Assembly (NCBI GenBank): GCA_002428935.1
Contig: DIYG01000109.1
Coordinates: 1 to 64,000 of the forward strand
DNA length: 64,000 nt
Origin: Halieaceae bacterium UBA6060
GTDB taxonomy: Bacteria > Pseudomonadota > Gammaproteobacteria > Pseudomonadales > Halieaceae
Direction: 5' to 3'
Shown here: in pieces, positions 1 to 8,954 of the stretch
Numbering within the stretch: the stretch's first letter is position 1
Layout: every line of letters begins with the position of its first letter
The notes under the pieces: generated by a model
The model's input: only the letters and a program-made list of their open reading frames with translations
The model's database searches: none
What the model was told of the DNA's origin: nothing
Program-made: the position numbers and the translations under genes

Positions 1-222
1 CTTCTTGCGACAGCTCGTGCCGCTGCGGGAAGTTACGTGACGGAGTTAACGCTTTTTGATGTTTATAAGGGCAAAGGCATTGATCCTAATAGAAAAAGCC
101 TGGCTTTAGGTTTGACTTTCCAGGATCAAGAGCGCACTCTTGATGATGACGAAATCAATAAATGTGTTCAGCAAGTTATTGATTCGTTGAAGGAAAACTA
201 CAAAGCAGAACTCCGCGGCTAA
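1..222 (+). CDS. pheT: Phenylalanyl-tRNA synthetase beta subunit, C-terminal end (partial)
   Basis: The open frame enters from the left edge and ends in TAA. The 73 visible residues match the C-terminal FDX-ACB (anticodon-binding) domain of PheT, with the characteristic stretch LTLFDVYKGKGI followed by KSLALGLTFQ and an acidic TLDDDEIN segment. In the alpha2-beta2 cytoplasmic enzyme that charges tRNA-Phe, this domain contacts the tRNA. The next gene is ihfA, as in many gammaproteobacteria where pheST-ihfA form one operon, which supports the call. Only the last domain is present, so nothing can be said of the catalytic-like or editing domains. Confidence 0.96.
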   Translation, partial: LLATARAAAGSYVTELTLFDVYKGKGIDPNRKSLALGLTFQDQERTLDDDEINKCVQQVIDSLKENYKAELRG

Positions 223-275
223 GTGATTCGGCAATCCCGGGTCCGGCCGTGAAACGGTAACCGGGATGGGTAGGC

Positions 276-581
276 ATGGGAGCGCTAACCAAATCGGAAA
301 TGGCGGAACGCTTGTTTGAGGAACTCGGTCTCAACAAACGGGAAGCCAAAGAAATTGTCGAATTGTTTTTCGAGGAGATTCGCGTATGCCTCGAAAACAA
401 CGAGCAGGTTAAGCTATCCGGCTTCGGCAATTTCGACCTCCGGGATAAGAATCAACGGCCTGGGCGTAACCCAAAAACGGGAGAGGAAATACCGATTTCA
501 GCTCGTCGGGTGGTAACCTTTCGGCCAGGTCAGAAGTTGAAAGCCAGAGTAGAGGCGTATGCTGGAACCGAGCCACAATAA
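276..581 (+). CDS. ihfA: Integration host factor alpha subunit
   Basis: This 101-residue protein is a full-length HU/IHF-family DNA-bending subunit; it pairs with IhfB to make sharp bends used in recombination, replication and sigma-54 promoters. The visible hallmarks are GFGNF at residues 49-53 and RPGRNPKTGE at 61-70, whose proline (66) is the residue that intercalates into DNA. The N-terminal ALTKSEMAERLFEELGLNK fits the alpha rather than the beta subunit. It lies 53 bp after pheT, and its last 23 bp overlap the next gene, so the three genes are probably one operon. Confidence 0.97.
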   Translation: MGALTKSEMAERLFEELGLNKREAKEIVELFFEEIRVCLENNEQVKLSGFGNFDLRDKNQRPGRNPKTGEEIPISARRVVTFRPGQKLKARVEAYAGTEPQ

Positions 582-924
582 CGAACTGCCTGCGATTCCC
601 GGCAAACGCTATTTCACCATTGGTGAGGTCAGCGAACTCTGTGCCGTAAAACCGCATGTGCTGCGTTATTGGGAGCAGGAATTTCCCCAACTCAAGCCGG
701 TAAAGCGCCGCGGTAACCGCCGCTACTACCAGCGGGAAGACGTCCTGACGATTCGCCAGATTCGCGCACTCCTCTACGACGAGGGTTACACCATCGGTGG
801 CGCTCGACAGCGGATGACCGACGAGAAAGGCAAGAGTGTACATCCCACGCAGATCACTGCGGTGATCAAAGAAACCATTGAAGATCTGGAAGAATTGCTG
901 GAGCTCTTGAAGCCCGGTAAATGA
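559..924 (+). CDS. MerR-family transcriptional regulator
   Basis: A 121-residue protein with an N-terminal MerR winged helix (about residues 17-85): YFTIGEVSELCAVKPHVLRY, then RRYYQREDVLTIRQIRALL. A short acidic helix (IKETIEDLEELLELLK) follows where other MerR proteins have a coiled coil and effector domain, so no metal or drug sensor is visible. This short MerR protein sits directly downstream of ihfA in many gammaproteobacteria, usually annotated only as MerR-like. It overlaps ihfA by 23 bp, which suggests translational coupling. Its regulatory target is unknown. Confidence 0.9.
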   Translation: MLEPSHNNELPAIPGKRYFTIGEVSELCAVKPHVLRYWEQEFPQLKPVKRRGNRRYYQREDVLTIRQIRALLYDEGYTIGGARQRMTDEKGKSVHPTQITAVIKETIEDLEELLELLKPGK

Positions 925-971
925 TGTCGGTGGGCCCGTATCCGCCGGTTTTCCCACGCCAATTTCCCGCG

Positions 972-999
972 TTGTAACCGCCAGCGGCTCGCGTATAAT
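972..999 (+). promoter_or_regulatory. Sigma-70 promoter of tRNA-Pro
   Basis: TTGTAA (972-977) and a perfect TATAAT (994-999) are separated by 16 bp and lie 46 bp before the mature tRNA. The segment just after the -10 box is GCGCGCC, the GC-rich discriminator typical of stable-RNA promoters under stringent control. The sites are read directly; control by ppGpp is inference. Confidence 0.75.
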
Positions 1000-1045
1000 G
1001 CGCGCCTCGGTCAGCCCCTCACGGGCGGCCAGGTAACACAATCGT

Positions 1046-1122
1046 CGGGCTATAGCGCAGTCTGGTAGCGCACTTCACTGGGGGTGAAGGGGTCGTAGGT
1101 TCAAATCCTGCTAGCCCGACCA
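1046..1122 (+). tRNA. tRNA-Pro (anticodon GGG)
   Basis: The sequence folds as a complete cloverleaf. The acceptor stem is CGGGCTA paired with TAGCCCG, the anticodon stem CTTCA/TGAAG encloses the loop CTGGGGG with anticodon GGG at 1080-1082, and the T arm is GTAGG/CCTGC around TTCAAAT. Discriminator A and an encoded CCA end are present. The CGG-type first pair and GGG anticodon identify proline (CCC codons). Confidence 0.97.
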
Positions 1123-1248
1123 TTTTCTTCGAGTCCTTTCTTTATAGTTGGCTTGGCACTTTCTTGGCGCTTGGCTCGGCATTCTCTTGGTACTTGTCTC
1201 GGCACTTCGACACGGATTCAGGGCTCTGACACCTGGACCAGCTCGCTT

Positions 1249-2106
1249 CTAGGCAACTGTTGCCTGTCCCTCCTGAGTCGCTCTTCGATTGAGTAGACCT
1301 CGCTCTCTTACGACGCCCACGAAACTGTCGCTGATAGGCACTCTCAAGCCTGTCGTTAACTCTACCTGCCACCGGCGGCTGCCTCGCGCTGCGAAAGACA
1401 CGGCGTTTTCCGAAACCCACCACGAGCGATGCACCTGTAGCCCGAGATCCTTGGGCATCTCTTCCATTGCCTCACTAAAGCGGTAGTGAACCAGTTCTTC
1501 GCCCCGGTCCGTGTGTACCTTCACATAGTGTTCCTCTGCTTTGAGCGCCAATACCTCCTCTGCGGTGGTCGCGCTTGTCCGCTGGAGAAATGGTGGAATT
1601 GGGCGATGCTTGGTGGTTGTAATGGGTGTGCTTGTTTCTGAAGTGGCCTTTGAGACTTTACTCTCGATGAGTAGCCAGAGAAGGTAATGGGTAGGCAGCA
1701 GTATGGTCATCATCGTGAAGTACTCCGCCACGAACGCGAGAACAGGGGAGACAGCCCGAAGGTCGTCGTCCACAAATTCGGGTCGTATGGGTAAATGCGG
1801 TTCCAGTAAGGCTTCAACGCAGACGAGGGGCACGACCCCGATACTGGTAACGAGCACTATAGGCCGCAGCCAGGCGGGTCGGTTCCAACGCTCCGACGGA
1901 AGGAATGAAACGATCCAAATCGTCAAGATCATGCCGAGGACCAACGCGGCCACGCGAGCAAACCAGTAACCCAACTCTTCATAGAGCGTCGCTCCCACTA
2001 AGGGGTCGTTCAGTTGATCGACGGCGATAAATGTCAGACAGAGCGCCGATAGGCGTAGCGCCTCGGGGGAGGTGAGGAACGCGTCCAACTTAGGGTGACG
2101 ACTCAT
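1249..2106 (-). CDS. Membrane-anchored LytTR-domain transcriptional regulator
   Basis: The N-terminal half carries about four hydrophobic segments (for example IAVDQLNDPLV, VAALVLGMILTIWIV, PIVLVTSIGVVPLVC and TMMTILLPTHYLLWLL), followed by a linker rich in Ser and Thr. The C-terminal ~100 residues are a LytTR DNA-binding domain (EEVLALKAEEHYVKVHT, VHRSWWVSENAV, ELTTGLRVPISDSF). Such fusions act as one-component membrane regulators; the ligand is unknown. I chose the ATG preceded by GGA; an upstream ATG at 2127 or TTG at 2160 would add 7 or 18 residues. It is divergent from the di-haem peroxidase gene, a possible target. Confidence 0.85.
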   Translation of the reverse strand: MSRHPKLDAFLTSPEALRLSALCLTFIAVDQLNDPLVGATLYEELGYWFARVAALVLGMILTIWIVSFLPSERWNRPAWLRPIVLVTSIGVVPLVCVEALLEPHLPIRPEFVDDDLRAVSPVLAFVAEYFTMMTILLPTHYLLWLLIESKVSKATSETSTPITTTKHRPIPPFLQRTSATTAEEVLALKAEEHYVKVHTDRGEELVHYRFSEAMEEMPKDLGLQVHRSWWVSENAVSFAARGSRRWQVELTTGLRVPISDSFVGVVRERGLLNRRATQEGQATVA

Positions 2107-2215
2107 AGGTATTCCAGGACGGTTCATGAAGTTTGCTCTCGGTCCGCGAAACTTAGGCAACTATCCCCGTAAAAGTTCATCAATGTTGCACATCCCATTT
2201 TGATTGGAGTGCGCA

Positions 2216-3295
2216 ATGTTTAAGGGAGTTGTTCTTGTCACGGTTATTTTCGCTTTTACCGCGGTAGGTTGCGAAGACGGTGGAGGCGCTGGGGGAGGGA
2301 CCCCAGAGGCTCCGTACACCTCGTTCTTTACACCTATACCCAGCGACCCGGTTTTCCCTTCCGAGAACGAGTTCAGTGAAGAGAAGCGTGTGCTGGGTGA
2401 GTTTTTGTTCTGGGATCCGATCCTATCTGGACGCATGAACGTTGCATGTGCCACCTGTCATCACCCTGATCAGGGCTGGGCGGATGGACGCGCGAAATCC
2501 GTTGGCGTTGATGGGGAGGGCCTTGGTCCCAATCGCCAGGGCGATCTGATGACGCCCTTTCACGCGCCAAGTGTACTTAACGTGGCTTTTACAGGGCTTG
2601 AAAGCACTGAGGCGAACGCCGAGTTTGTATCTGGTGGATACTTCTGGGACCTAAGAGCGCCCACCCTCGAAGACCAGGCCCTCCAGCCCATCAAGAACGT
2701 AATCGAAATGCGTAGTACCGATTTCCTCGAAGACGAGATTTTCGACGAGGTGCTTACGCGCTTGTCCCTCATACCGGAATACCAAGAATTGTTCTCTGCT
2801 GCTTTTGACGAGGACGAACCCATTAACGAACGCAATCTTGCGAAAGCTCTGGCTACGTATCAGCGAACACTCATTACGCGGCCCACACGATTTGACCGAT
2901 TCCTGGAAGGTGAGGAAGACGCGCTTTCGCCGGGGGAAGTCACGGGTTTGAACAAGTTCATCAATGGTGGTTGCGCGGATTGTCATTCCGGCCCCATGTT
3001 GTCAGATAACATGAACGATCAGACGCGAATTGTTCAACGCGACAAAATTGCCGTACGTACACCCAGCCTTCGAAATGTGGAACTCACCGCGCCCTATATG
3101 CACGACGGCTCGGTTCCAAGACTTCGTGGAGCCATCAGCCTGTATGAAGACCGAGGCGACCTGGAAGTCACCCTTGGGGAAGATGATTTCGGGGATATTG
3201 AGCGCTTTCTAAGAACGCTGTCGGATCCAGATTTTCCCAGATCCATTCCTGCTTACGTCCCCAGTCAACTTCCCGTGGGGGGAAGCATTCAGTGA
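2216..3295 (+). CDS. Di-haem cytochrome c peroxidase / MauG-family lipoprotein
   Basis: A 359-residue exported protein with a lipoprotein signal peptide (TAVG then Cys19), followed by a Gly-rich linker. It has two c-type haem-binding CxxCH motifs, CATCH at 78-82 and CADCH at 253-257, as in the bacterial di-haem peroxidase/MauG family, which reduces hydrogen peroxide with periplasmic electron donors or modifies proteins. C-terminal motifs RTPSLRNVELTAPYMHDGS fit the family. Start: ATG with GGAG six bases upstream; an in-frame TTG lies four codons earlier. Anchoring in a membrane, facing the periplasm, is inferred from the lipobox. Peroxidase versus MauG-type activity cannot be separated by eye. 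Confidence 0.93.
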   Translation: MFKGVVLVTVIFAFTAVGCEDGGGAGGGTPEAPYTSFFTPIPSDPVFPSENEFSEEKRVLGEFLFWDPILSGRMNVACATCHHPDQGWADGRAKSVGVDGEGLGPNRQGDLMTPFHAPSVLNVAFTGLESTEANAEFVSGGYFWDLRAPTLEDQALQPIKNVIEMRSTDFLEDEIFDEVLTRLSLIPEYQELFSAAFDEDEPINERNLAKALATYQRTLITRPTRFDRFLEGEEDALSPGEVTGLNKFINGGCADCHSGPMLSDNMNDQTRIVQRDKIAVRTPSLRNVELTAPYMHDGSVPRLRGAISLYEDRGDLEVTLGEDDFGDIERFLRTLSDPDFPRSIPAYVPSQLPVGGSIQ

Positions 3296-3351
3296 CGGAC
3301 TCAAGCTCGACTCTCCGCGGGGCGGTGATTTAAGCATTTGTCTCTCCCTGC

Positions 3352-6300
3352 TTATTGCCAAGAAGGCACGGCCACGGCGGGGCCTGCCAGAGCATTAAAG
3401 GCGGGCACCTCCTTCTCGATCAGCTCATCCCAGGCGTCTATGGCGGCCTGCCATTCGGGTCGAAGATCGTCCAGACGACGTCTTTGGCCGCTGGTAAGCC
3501 CCAAAACAGCGCTATCCGCCTGCTGGTACACATTGATCAGGAACGTATCGATGCGGGGGTGGAAGTTGAGTACGTCCTGGAAGGTTTTTCGCTGCGGTGT
3601 GGAGACGCTGTGTTGCCAGGTTTCCAGTGTGGTGAGGAGGGCTCGGGCGGCTTCGCTCACCAGCTCATCATCGGCTTCGTCCGCCAGAGCTTTGCGCAGT
3701 TCCACTTGCTTGACGATGGATTGGAGACTCCCTACCCGTCGATAGAGGGCGTCGATCATACGGAAGTTTTCGGCGAGAAAGGCCTGTTGTTCTGCGATGG
3801 CAGACTCATCGTAGCTGTTGATGGGGTCCCAGCGGATGTTGATCTCGCTTTCGGCGATCACCCGATCACTCAACTCCATGCGTAGGGAGTAGCGGCCGGG
3901 GGCAAGGTGATAACCGGCGATAGCCTTATCGTCTCCGGCTCCGAAAACCACGTCGTAGTCGAGTGTTGCAGCACTGTCACTGCGCAGATTCCAAACGAAA
4001 CGGTTGATCCCGGCCTGCGCTGGCAGAGCGCTATCGTCGCCTTCCAATCCCACCGTTTCATCGCTTTGCACAGTTCTCACGATGACGCCGTCGCTGTTGA
4101 TGATTTCCAGGGTCAGGGTGTCTTCCTCGAGATCCAGCTCATCCGCCAGGCTGTAGTAAATCACCGCACCGCCCGGTGCACTGGGTGCCACGCTTTCACC
4201 ACCGGAAGATCGCCCATTTGTTGGCGTAAGGCGATAAGCATCCATCGGCTTGTAAAGCGCCAGGGGTTCGGCTTCCTGGGCTTCCTGGTATTGCCGCAGG
4301 GGAGAAATATCGTCGATCACCCAGAAGGCGCGACCCTGGGTGGCCAAAACAAGATCCTGGCGTCTCAACATCAGATCAGTGATGGGGACGATAGGTAAGC
4401 TTCCCTGAAACGCCCGCCAGCTTTTCCCGCCATCAAAAGACAAGAACAGACCCCGTTCCATGCCGGCGAACAACAGGCCCTCTCGCTGCGGGTCTTCTCG
4501 AACAACCCGGGCGAAGTGGTCCTGCGGCAGTCCATCACTCACGGAGCGCCAACTGCGACCGTAGTTGCTGGTCTTGAAAACATAGGGCCGCTGATCGCCT
4601 TCTTTGTATTTCATGGCCACCACGTAAGCCGTTGCGGGGTCGTGGGGCGATACTTCGATGCTGTTGATGAGGGCGCGATCAACACCCTTTGGAGTTACTT
4701 CATCCCAGCTTTCACCACCATCGCGCGTAATGTGAAGCAGGCCGTCGTCGCTGCCGACCCACAGCGTGTCTGCATCGTGGGGGCTCTCAGCGAAGGCAAA
4801 GATGGTGTTGTATTGCTCGATGTTCTCATTGGTAAAGGGGCCTGACCCTTTACCCTGCTTATCGTCTTCATCGCGGGTGAGATCGGGGCTGACTTCGCTC
4901 CAGTCGTAACCACGGTTTGTGGACTTCAACAACACATTCGCGCCGTGATAGATGACTTTGGGGTCGTGCAGGGAGACGTGGATCGGCGCATTCCAGTTGA
5001 AGCGGTAGCGAGCGTCTCGGGTCAAACGACCAAGGCCTGTTTCTTCGTAGACCTTGATGGAGCGGCTGGTTCGCGTTTCCGTATCGAATTCGTCGATAAG
5101 ACCCAGATAGCAACCGGCGTAGGTGTAGCGCGGATCATTCGGATCCATGGCTACATAAGCGCTCTCGCAGCCACCGTGGATTTCCCAATCATCGCGTCCG
5201 ATGGTGCCATCGCGAGAGCGGCTCTTGATGGCTACCGTGGAGTTATCTTGTTGGCCGCCGTAGATGCGGTATTCAAAAGCGTTATCTGTGTTGACGCGAT
5301 AAAACTGGGCCGTCGGCTGGTTGTCCTGTCGTGACCAGGTCGCTCCGCCATCGAAGGAAACATTTGCGCCACCATCGTTGGCATTGATCATCCAATCGGA
5401 ATTCTCCGGATTGATCCACAGATAGTGATTGTCCCCATGGGGGGTAGCGAGGGGACTGAAGCTCTTGCCGCCATCGATAGATTTGAGGAAGGGGGCGTTC
5501 AGGACGTATACCGTATTGGCGTCGTTGGGGTCTGCAAACACGTGCATGTAGTACCAGGAGCGGGCGTGGAGCACGCGGTCCTTGTTGATGAGCGTCCAGC
5601 TATCACCGCCGTCGTCGGAGCGATACAGGCCGGCCTCGTCGCTGTCGGCCTCCACGATGGCCCAGACCCGGCCGGGTTTGGCCGGAGAGGCCGCAACACC
5701 GATTTTGCCCATGATTTCCGGCAGATCCTCAGTCAGACGTTCCCAGTTTTCACCGCCATCGCGAGAACGCCAGATACCGCTGCCAGCACCGCCCGATCGC
5801 AGAGCCCAGGGCGTGCGCTGGTTGTCCCAGAGGGCGGCGTAGAGAATCCTCGGATTGTGCATGTCCAGCGCGAGATCGACGGCACCGGTGGTCCCATTCT
5901 CTGGACTGAGTACGCGACGCCAGCTAGCGCCACCATCGGTGGATTTAAAAACTCCAGCATCATCGTCCTGGGAGGCGTAGGTATTGCCCTGGGCGGCCAC
6001 CCAGATCACGTCGGGGTTGTGTGGGTGGATGCGGATTTCGCCGAACTGACGGACCTGGTCGAAGCCCAGATGCGACCAGTGCTTGCCGCCATCAGTGGAC
6101 TTATAAAGCCCGTCTCCCTGGGAAGAGGCGATATTTCGAAAGGGTGACTCGCCCATGCCCACCACGATGACATTGGGGTCCGAGGGTGCCACGGCGATGG
6201 CCCCAACGGCTGCGGTCCCAAAGTCTTCGTCGGAAAGGGGCGACCAACTGGCACCGGCGTTCTCGGTCCTCCAAATACCTCCCGTGGTGCCCATGTAATA

Positions 6301-6492
6301 GCGATGGGGATTGTTGTATACGCCTACGGCTACCGTGGCTCGCCCGCCGCGAAATGGGCCCACATTGCGTGCTTCGATGCCGTCAAAGAACTCTCGCTCG
6401 TCGCTGGATGCTTGCGCTATGGCATTACTGCAGGCCATACCGATGGTCAGGGCCACGGTTCCCACGATGCGAAAGATGTGTGCTGGGCTCAT
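3352..6492 (-). CDS. Exported VPS10/sortilin-like BNR-repeat beta-propeller protein
   Basis: A 1046-residue protein with a signal peptide (IFRIVGTVALTIGMA...AIAQA). Most of the chain consists of Asp-box/BNR-like repeats such as GLYKSTDGGKHWSHLG, GVFKSTDGGASWRRV, GIWRSRDGGENWERL and GLYRSDDGGDSWTLI, the signature of sortilin/VPS10-type beta propellers often labelled glycosyl hydrolase. No sialidase or peptidase catalytic set is visible, so an enzymatic role is not supported. The C-terminal ~300 residues form a non-repeat domain ending in helices. The chosen ATG has GGAG upstream; a long in-frame extension further upstream lacks an export signal. Function unknown. Confidence 0.88.
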   Translation of the reverse strand: MSPAHIFRIVGTVALTIGMACSNAIAQASSDEREFFDGIEARNVGPFRGGRATVAVGVYNNPHRYYMGTTGGIWRTENAGASWSPLSDEDFGTAAVGAIAVAPSDPNVIVVGMGESPFRNIASSQGDGLYKSTDGGKHWSHLGFDQVRQFGEIRIHPHNPDVIWVAAQGNTYASQDDDAGVFKSTDGGASWRRVLSPENGTTGAVDLALDMHNPRILYAALWDNQRTPWALRSGGAGSGIWRSRDGGENWERLTEDLPEIMGKIGVAASPAKPGRVWAIVEADSDEAGLYRSDDGGDSWTLINKDRVLHARSWYYMHVFADPNDANTVYVLNAPFLKSIDGGKSFSPLATPHGDNHYLWINPENSDWMINANDGGANVSFDGGATWSRQDNQPTAQFYRVNTDNAFEYRIYGGQQDNSTVAIKSRSRDGTIGRDDWEIHGGCESAYVAMDPNDPRYTYAGCYLGLIDEFDTETRTSRSIKVYEETGLGRLTRDARYRFNWNAPIHVSLHDPKVIYHGANVLLKSTNRGYDWSEVSPDLTRDEDDKQGKGSGPFTNENIEQYNTIFAFAESPHDADTLWVGSDDGLLHITRDGGESWDEVTPKGVDRALINSIEVSPHDPATAYVVAMKYKEGDQRPYVFKTSNYGRSWRSVSDGLPQDHFARVVREDPQREGLLFAGMERGLFLSFDGGKSWRAFQGSLPIVPITDLMLRRQDLVLATQGRAFWVIDDISPLRQYQEAQEAEPLALYKPMDAYRLTPTNGRSSGGESVAPSAPGGAVIYYSLADELDLEEDTLTLEIINSDGVIVRTVQSDETVGLEGDDSALPAQAGINRFVWNLRSDSAATLDYDVVFGAGDDKAIAGYHLAPGRYSLRMELSDRVIAESEINIRWDPINSYDESAIAEQQAFLAENFRMIDALYRRVGSLQSIVKQVELRKALADEADDELVSEAARALLTTLETWQHSVSTPQRKTFQDVLNFHPRIDTFLINVYQQADSAVLGLTSGQRRRLDDLRPEWQAAIDAWDELIEKEVPAFNALAGPAVAVPSWQ

Positions 6493-6772
6493 TCTTTTCT
6501 CCGGACAATGATTCACCGCATTGCCATACCGTCGATTAACGAAGGGCGCAGTATAGGGTAAGAATGTCCCCTGGCGTTTGGGCTGAGTCGGGAGCTGAAA
6601 TTCCCTGGTTGCTCGATGTTTCCTAAACGGTTTGGACGCCTGGTGGGTCCGTAGTGCCCGTTCGCATTGGTGTAACATAAATGTCATAAGGTATGGCCTA
6701 CCGTTACAGCGTGTCTTGAACGGCAGCGGGAGCATAAGACCCCACGTCGCCGTCGCGCTCTGGAAAATTGCC

Positions 6773-7237
6773 ATGCACTTACTGTTTGTCTGTACCCATA
6801 ACCGCTGTCGAAGCATTATCGCCGAGGCCGTGACGCGGGATATGGCCGGAAGCTTCCTTACCGTTGCCAGCGCCGGTAGTAGTCCCGTGGGTGAGGTACA
6901 TCCCCTTACGCTGAAGTATCTCGAAGAGGCGGGTGTCTCCACAGACGGCCTCTCAAGTCAGGGATGGAGCGATGTCGGTGAGCCCGTCCCCGACGTGGTG
7001 ATTACCGTATGTGATCGCGCGGCCGGGGAAGCCTGTCCCCTTTGGTTAGGCCCCGCCGAAAAGGTTCACTGGGGGCTGGTGGACCCCTCGGCAGAGGAGG
7101 GTGGAGAGCATGCGCAACGCGCGGCTTTTGAGCAAACCATCGAGCTTCTGCAACAACGCATTAGAACGCTTTTAGCCGATCCGACGGCTTTAACCTCAGC
7201 CACGACGCTCGCGGCCCGTATGCGCGAGCTTGGCTAA
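6773..7237 (+). CDS. arsC: Arsenate reductase, low-molecular-weight phosphatase type
   Basis: A 154-residue protein of the LMW-PTP fold that reduces arsenate to arsenite. The P-loop CTHNRCR (residues 7-13) is the CX5R motif, and the further cysteines used in the thioredoxin-coupled ArsC cascade are present: Cys12, Cys80 (VCDRA) and Cys88 (ACPLW). This set argues against a plain tyrosine phosphatase. The C-terminal ~25 residues extend past the usual fold. It is followed 16 bp later by an acr3-type arsenite exporter gene, confirming an arsenic-resistance role. No ArsR regulator is seen beside it. Confidence 0.92.
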   Translation: MHLLFVCTHNRCRSIIAEAVTRDMAGSFLTVASAGSSPVGEVHPLTLKYLEEAGVSTDGLSSQGWSDVGEPVPDVVITVCDRAAGEACPLWLGPAEKVHWGLVDPSAEEGGEHAQRAAFEQTIELLQQRIRTLLADPTALTSATTLAARMRELG

Positions 7238-7253
7238 AAAAAGGAGAGAACTC

Positions 7254-8285
7254 GTGGGGAGCTTTGAGCGGTATCTGAGTGTTTGGGTCGGGTTAGCCAT
7301 CGCTGTAGGTGTGCTCTGTGGGAGTCTCTTTCCCGAGGTTTTTGCGCTGTTGGCGACGCTGGAAATAGCTCGCGTAAACCTGCCCGTGGCTTTGCTGATT
7401 TGGCTCATGATCTACCCGATGATGGTCCAGGTGGATTTCTCCTCCATGGCCGATGTGGGTAAGCGTCCCCGGGGCCTCTTGCTGACTCTGGTGATCAATT
7501 GGTTGATCAAGCCATTCACCATGGCGGCCCTGGGGTGGTTTTTCTTCCGGGTCGTGTTTGTCGACTTGGTGGATCCCGCAACGGCCAGCGAGTACATCGC
7601 CGGGATGATCCTCCTGGGTGTGGCGCCCTGCACAGCCATGGTCTTTGTTTGGAGTCAGCTTACCCGCGGCGATGCCAACTACACCCTGGTACAGGTGTCG
7701 GTAAACGACGTCATCATGGTCTTTGCCTTCGCGCCCATTGCTGGATTTCTCCTAGGCATAAGCGATATCAGCGTGCCATGGGACACTTTGCTTTTGAGTG
7801 TGGTTTTGTACGTCCTTATACCGCTAGTGGTGGGTATTGTGACTCGTCGATCCTTGGATCGCGCGGATGACCATTCGCAGCTCGAACGCTTCTTACGACG
7901 AACAAAACCACTATCTATCCTTGGTTTGCTGACAACCGTGGTGCTGCTCTTCGGGTTTCAGGCCACAACCATACTGGCGCAACCCCTGGCCATCGTATTG
8001 ATCGCCGTGCCATTGCTGCTGCAAACCTATGGGATATTCGCCATTGCCTATGGTGTCGCACGGGTACTGAAGCTACCCCACAATATTGCGGCGCCCGCGT
8101 GCATGATCGGCACGTCGAACTTTTTTGAGCTTGCAGTCGCCGTGGCTATTTCGTTGTTTGGCCTAAACTCCGGTGCCGCTCTGGCGACGGTAGTTGGGGT
8201 ATTGGTTGAGGTTCCCGTGATGCTGTCCCTGGTGGCGTTTGCGAATCGTACACGCCATTGGTTTGCATCGCCGACGAGTGCCTAG
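7254..8285 (+). CDS. acr3: ACR3-family arsenite efflux permease
   Basis: About 343 residues with roughly ten hydrophobic segments. The family signature GVAPCTAMVFVWSQ contains the conserved cysteine (about residue 126) required for arsenite transport in characterised Acr3 proteins, and NDVIMVF and PAACMIGTSNFFELAVA-like stretches also match. It expels arsenite across the inner membrane, so it completes the pathway begun by ArsC. GTG start chosen because AAGGAG lies seven bases upstream; a TTG at 7230 would overlap arsC. The pair is likely one transcript. Confidence 0.93.
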   Translation: MGSFERYLSVWVGLAIAVGVLCGSLFPEVFALLATLEIARVNLPVALLIWLMIYPMMVQVDFSSMADVGKRPRGLLLTLVINWLIKPFTMAALGWFFFRVVFVDLVDPATASEYIAGMILLGVAPCTAMVFVWSQLTRGDANYTLVQVSVNDVIMVFAFAPIAGFLLGISDISVPWDTLLLSVVLYVLIPLVVGIVTRRSLDRADDHSQLERFLRRTKPLSILGLLTTVVLLFGFQATTILAQPLAIVLIAVPLLLQTYGIFAIAYGVARVLKLPHNIAAPACMIGTSNFFELAVAVAISLFGLNSGAALATVVGVLVEVPVMLSLVAFANRTRHWFASPTSA

Positions 8286-8296
8286 GGCAGCGACTT

Positions 8297-8752
8297 CTAC
8301 TCTCTACGAGTTGGATCGCATCCTTCGGTCCGCCTGGTGTCTTCCAACTGGCTGATCAGCCAGCGCCCCTCGGTGCGTTTCATGACAAACAGGTCGACGC
8401 CGCAGTGATGAAACTGCTCATCGACAAATAAATTGTAAGGTGTCCAGGCCATCGCTAAATCCCCGTCGATTAGGATGGTCTCGTCAAAGGTGACTTCATC
8501 GAGATAGGCCTCGGACTCGCTGACGCGACGAGCGAAGTCTCCCGCAGCCAGGTTCCCCAAACGGGCATCGGTGTGAAACTGCCGTTCAATCTTCGCTGCG
8601 TCTTTCTCGCGCATACCGTCAAACAAAGCATCGACCACGGACTGAATGGCCTGTGTATCCCTGGGAATCCCTTCATCCTGGCCATAGGCGGTAATGGCGG
8701 TAAAGAAAAATACTAACCACAGGACTGTTTTATGCACAGCGTCAGCCTTCAT
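8297..8752 (-). CDS. Exported NTF2-like (SnoaL/DUF4440-type) protein
   Basis: A 151-residue protein with an N-terminal signal peptide (VLWLVFFFTAITAYGQ). The mature part has the NTF2-like cone fold pattern: an initial helix (DTQAIQSVVDALFDGMREKD), FHTDARLG, and strands ILIDGDLAMAWTPYNLF and GRWLISQLEDTRR. Such proteins range from enzymes to ligand carriers; no catalytic Asp/His pair can be assigned. The chosen ATG has GGGAG six bases upstream. Its 3' end converges on acr3 with an 11-bp gap. It is a periplasmic protein of unknown function. Confidence 0.8.
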   Translation of the reverse strand: MKADAVHKTVLWLVFFFTAITAYGQDEGIPRDTQAIQSVVDALFDGMREKDAAKIERQFHTDARLGNLAAGDFARRVSESEAYLDEVTFDETILIDGDLAMAWTPYNLFVDEQFHHCGVDLFVMKRTEGRWLISQLEDTRRTEGCDPTRRE

Positions 8753-8954
8753 GCTTGTCTCCCAGAGTTTCTTGCGCCGCTTCGTCACGCAGGGCTCGCA
8801 ATCTGTTGCGACCGTGGTGAGGGGTCCACAGCGTCGTTTCAAAAGGCATAATGCAAGACAGACCCTCGCCAGGTCTATGGCAGGTGGCCAAAGACCGCCC
8901 CTGGCCGGTCTAGCGTGAGGGCCAAACAAACAACGTCTAAAAAGGAGTTGGCTT

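Noticed and set aside
409..1041. 210-residue open frame on the minus strand over ihfA and the MerR gene
   Set aside because: It is antisense to two well-recognised genes and has no ribosome site or family pattern.
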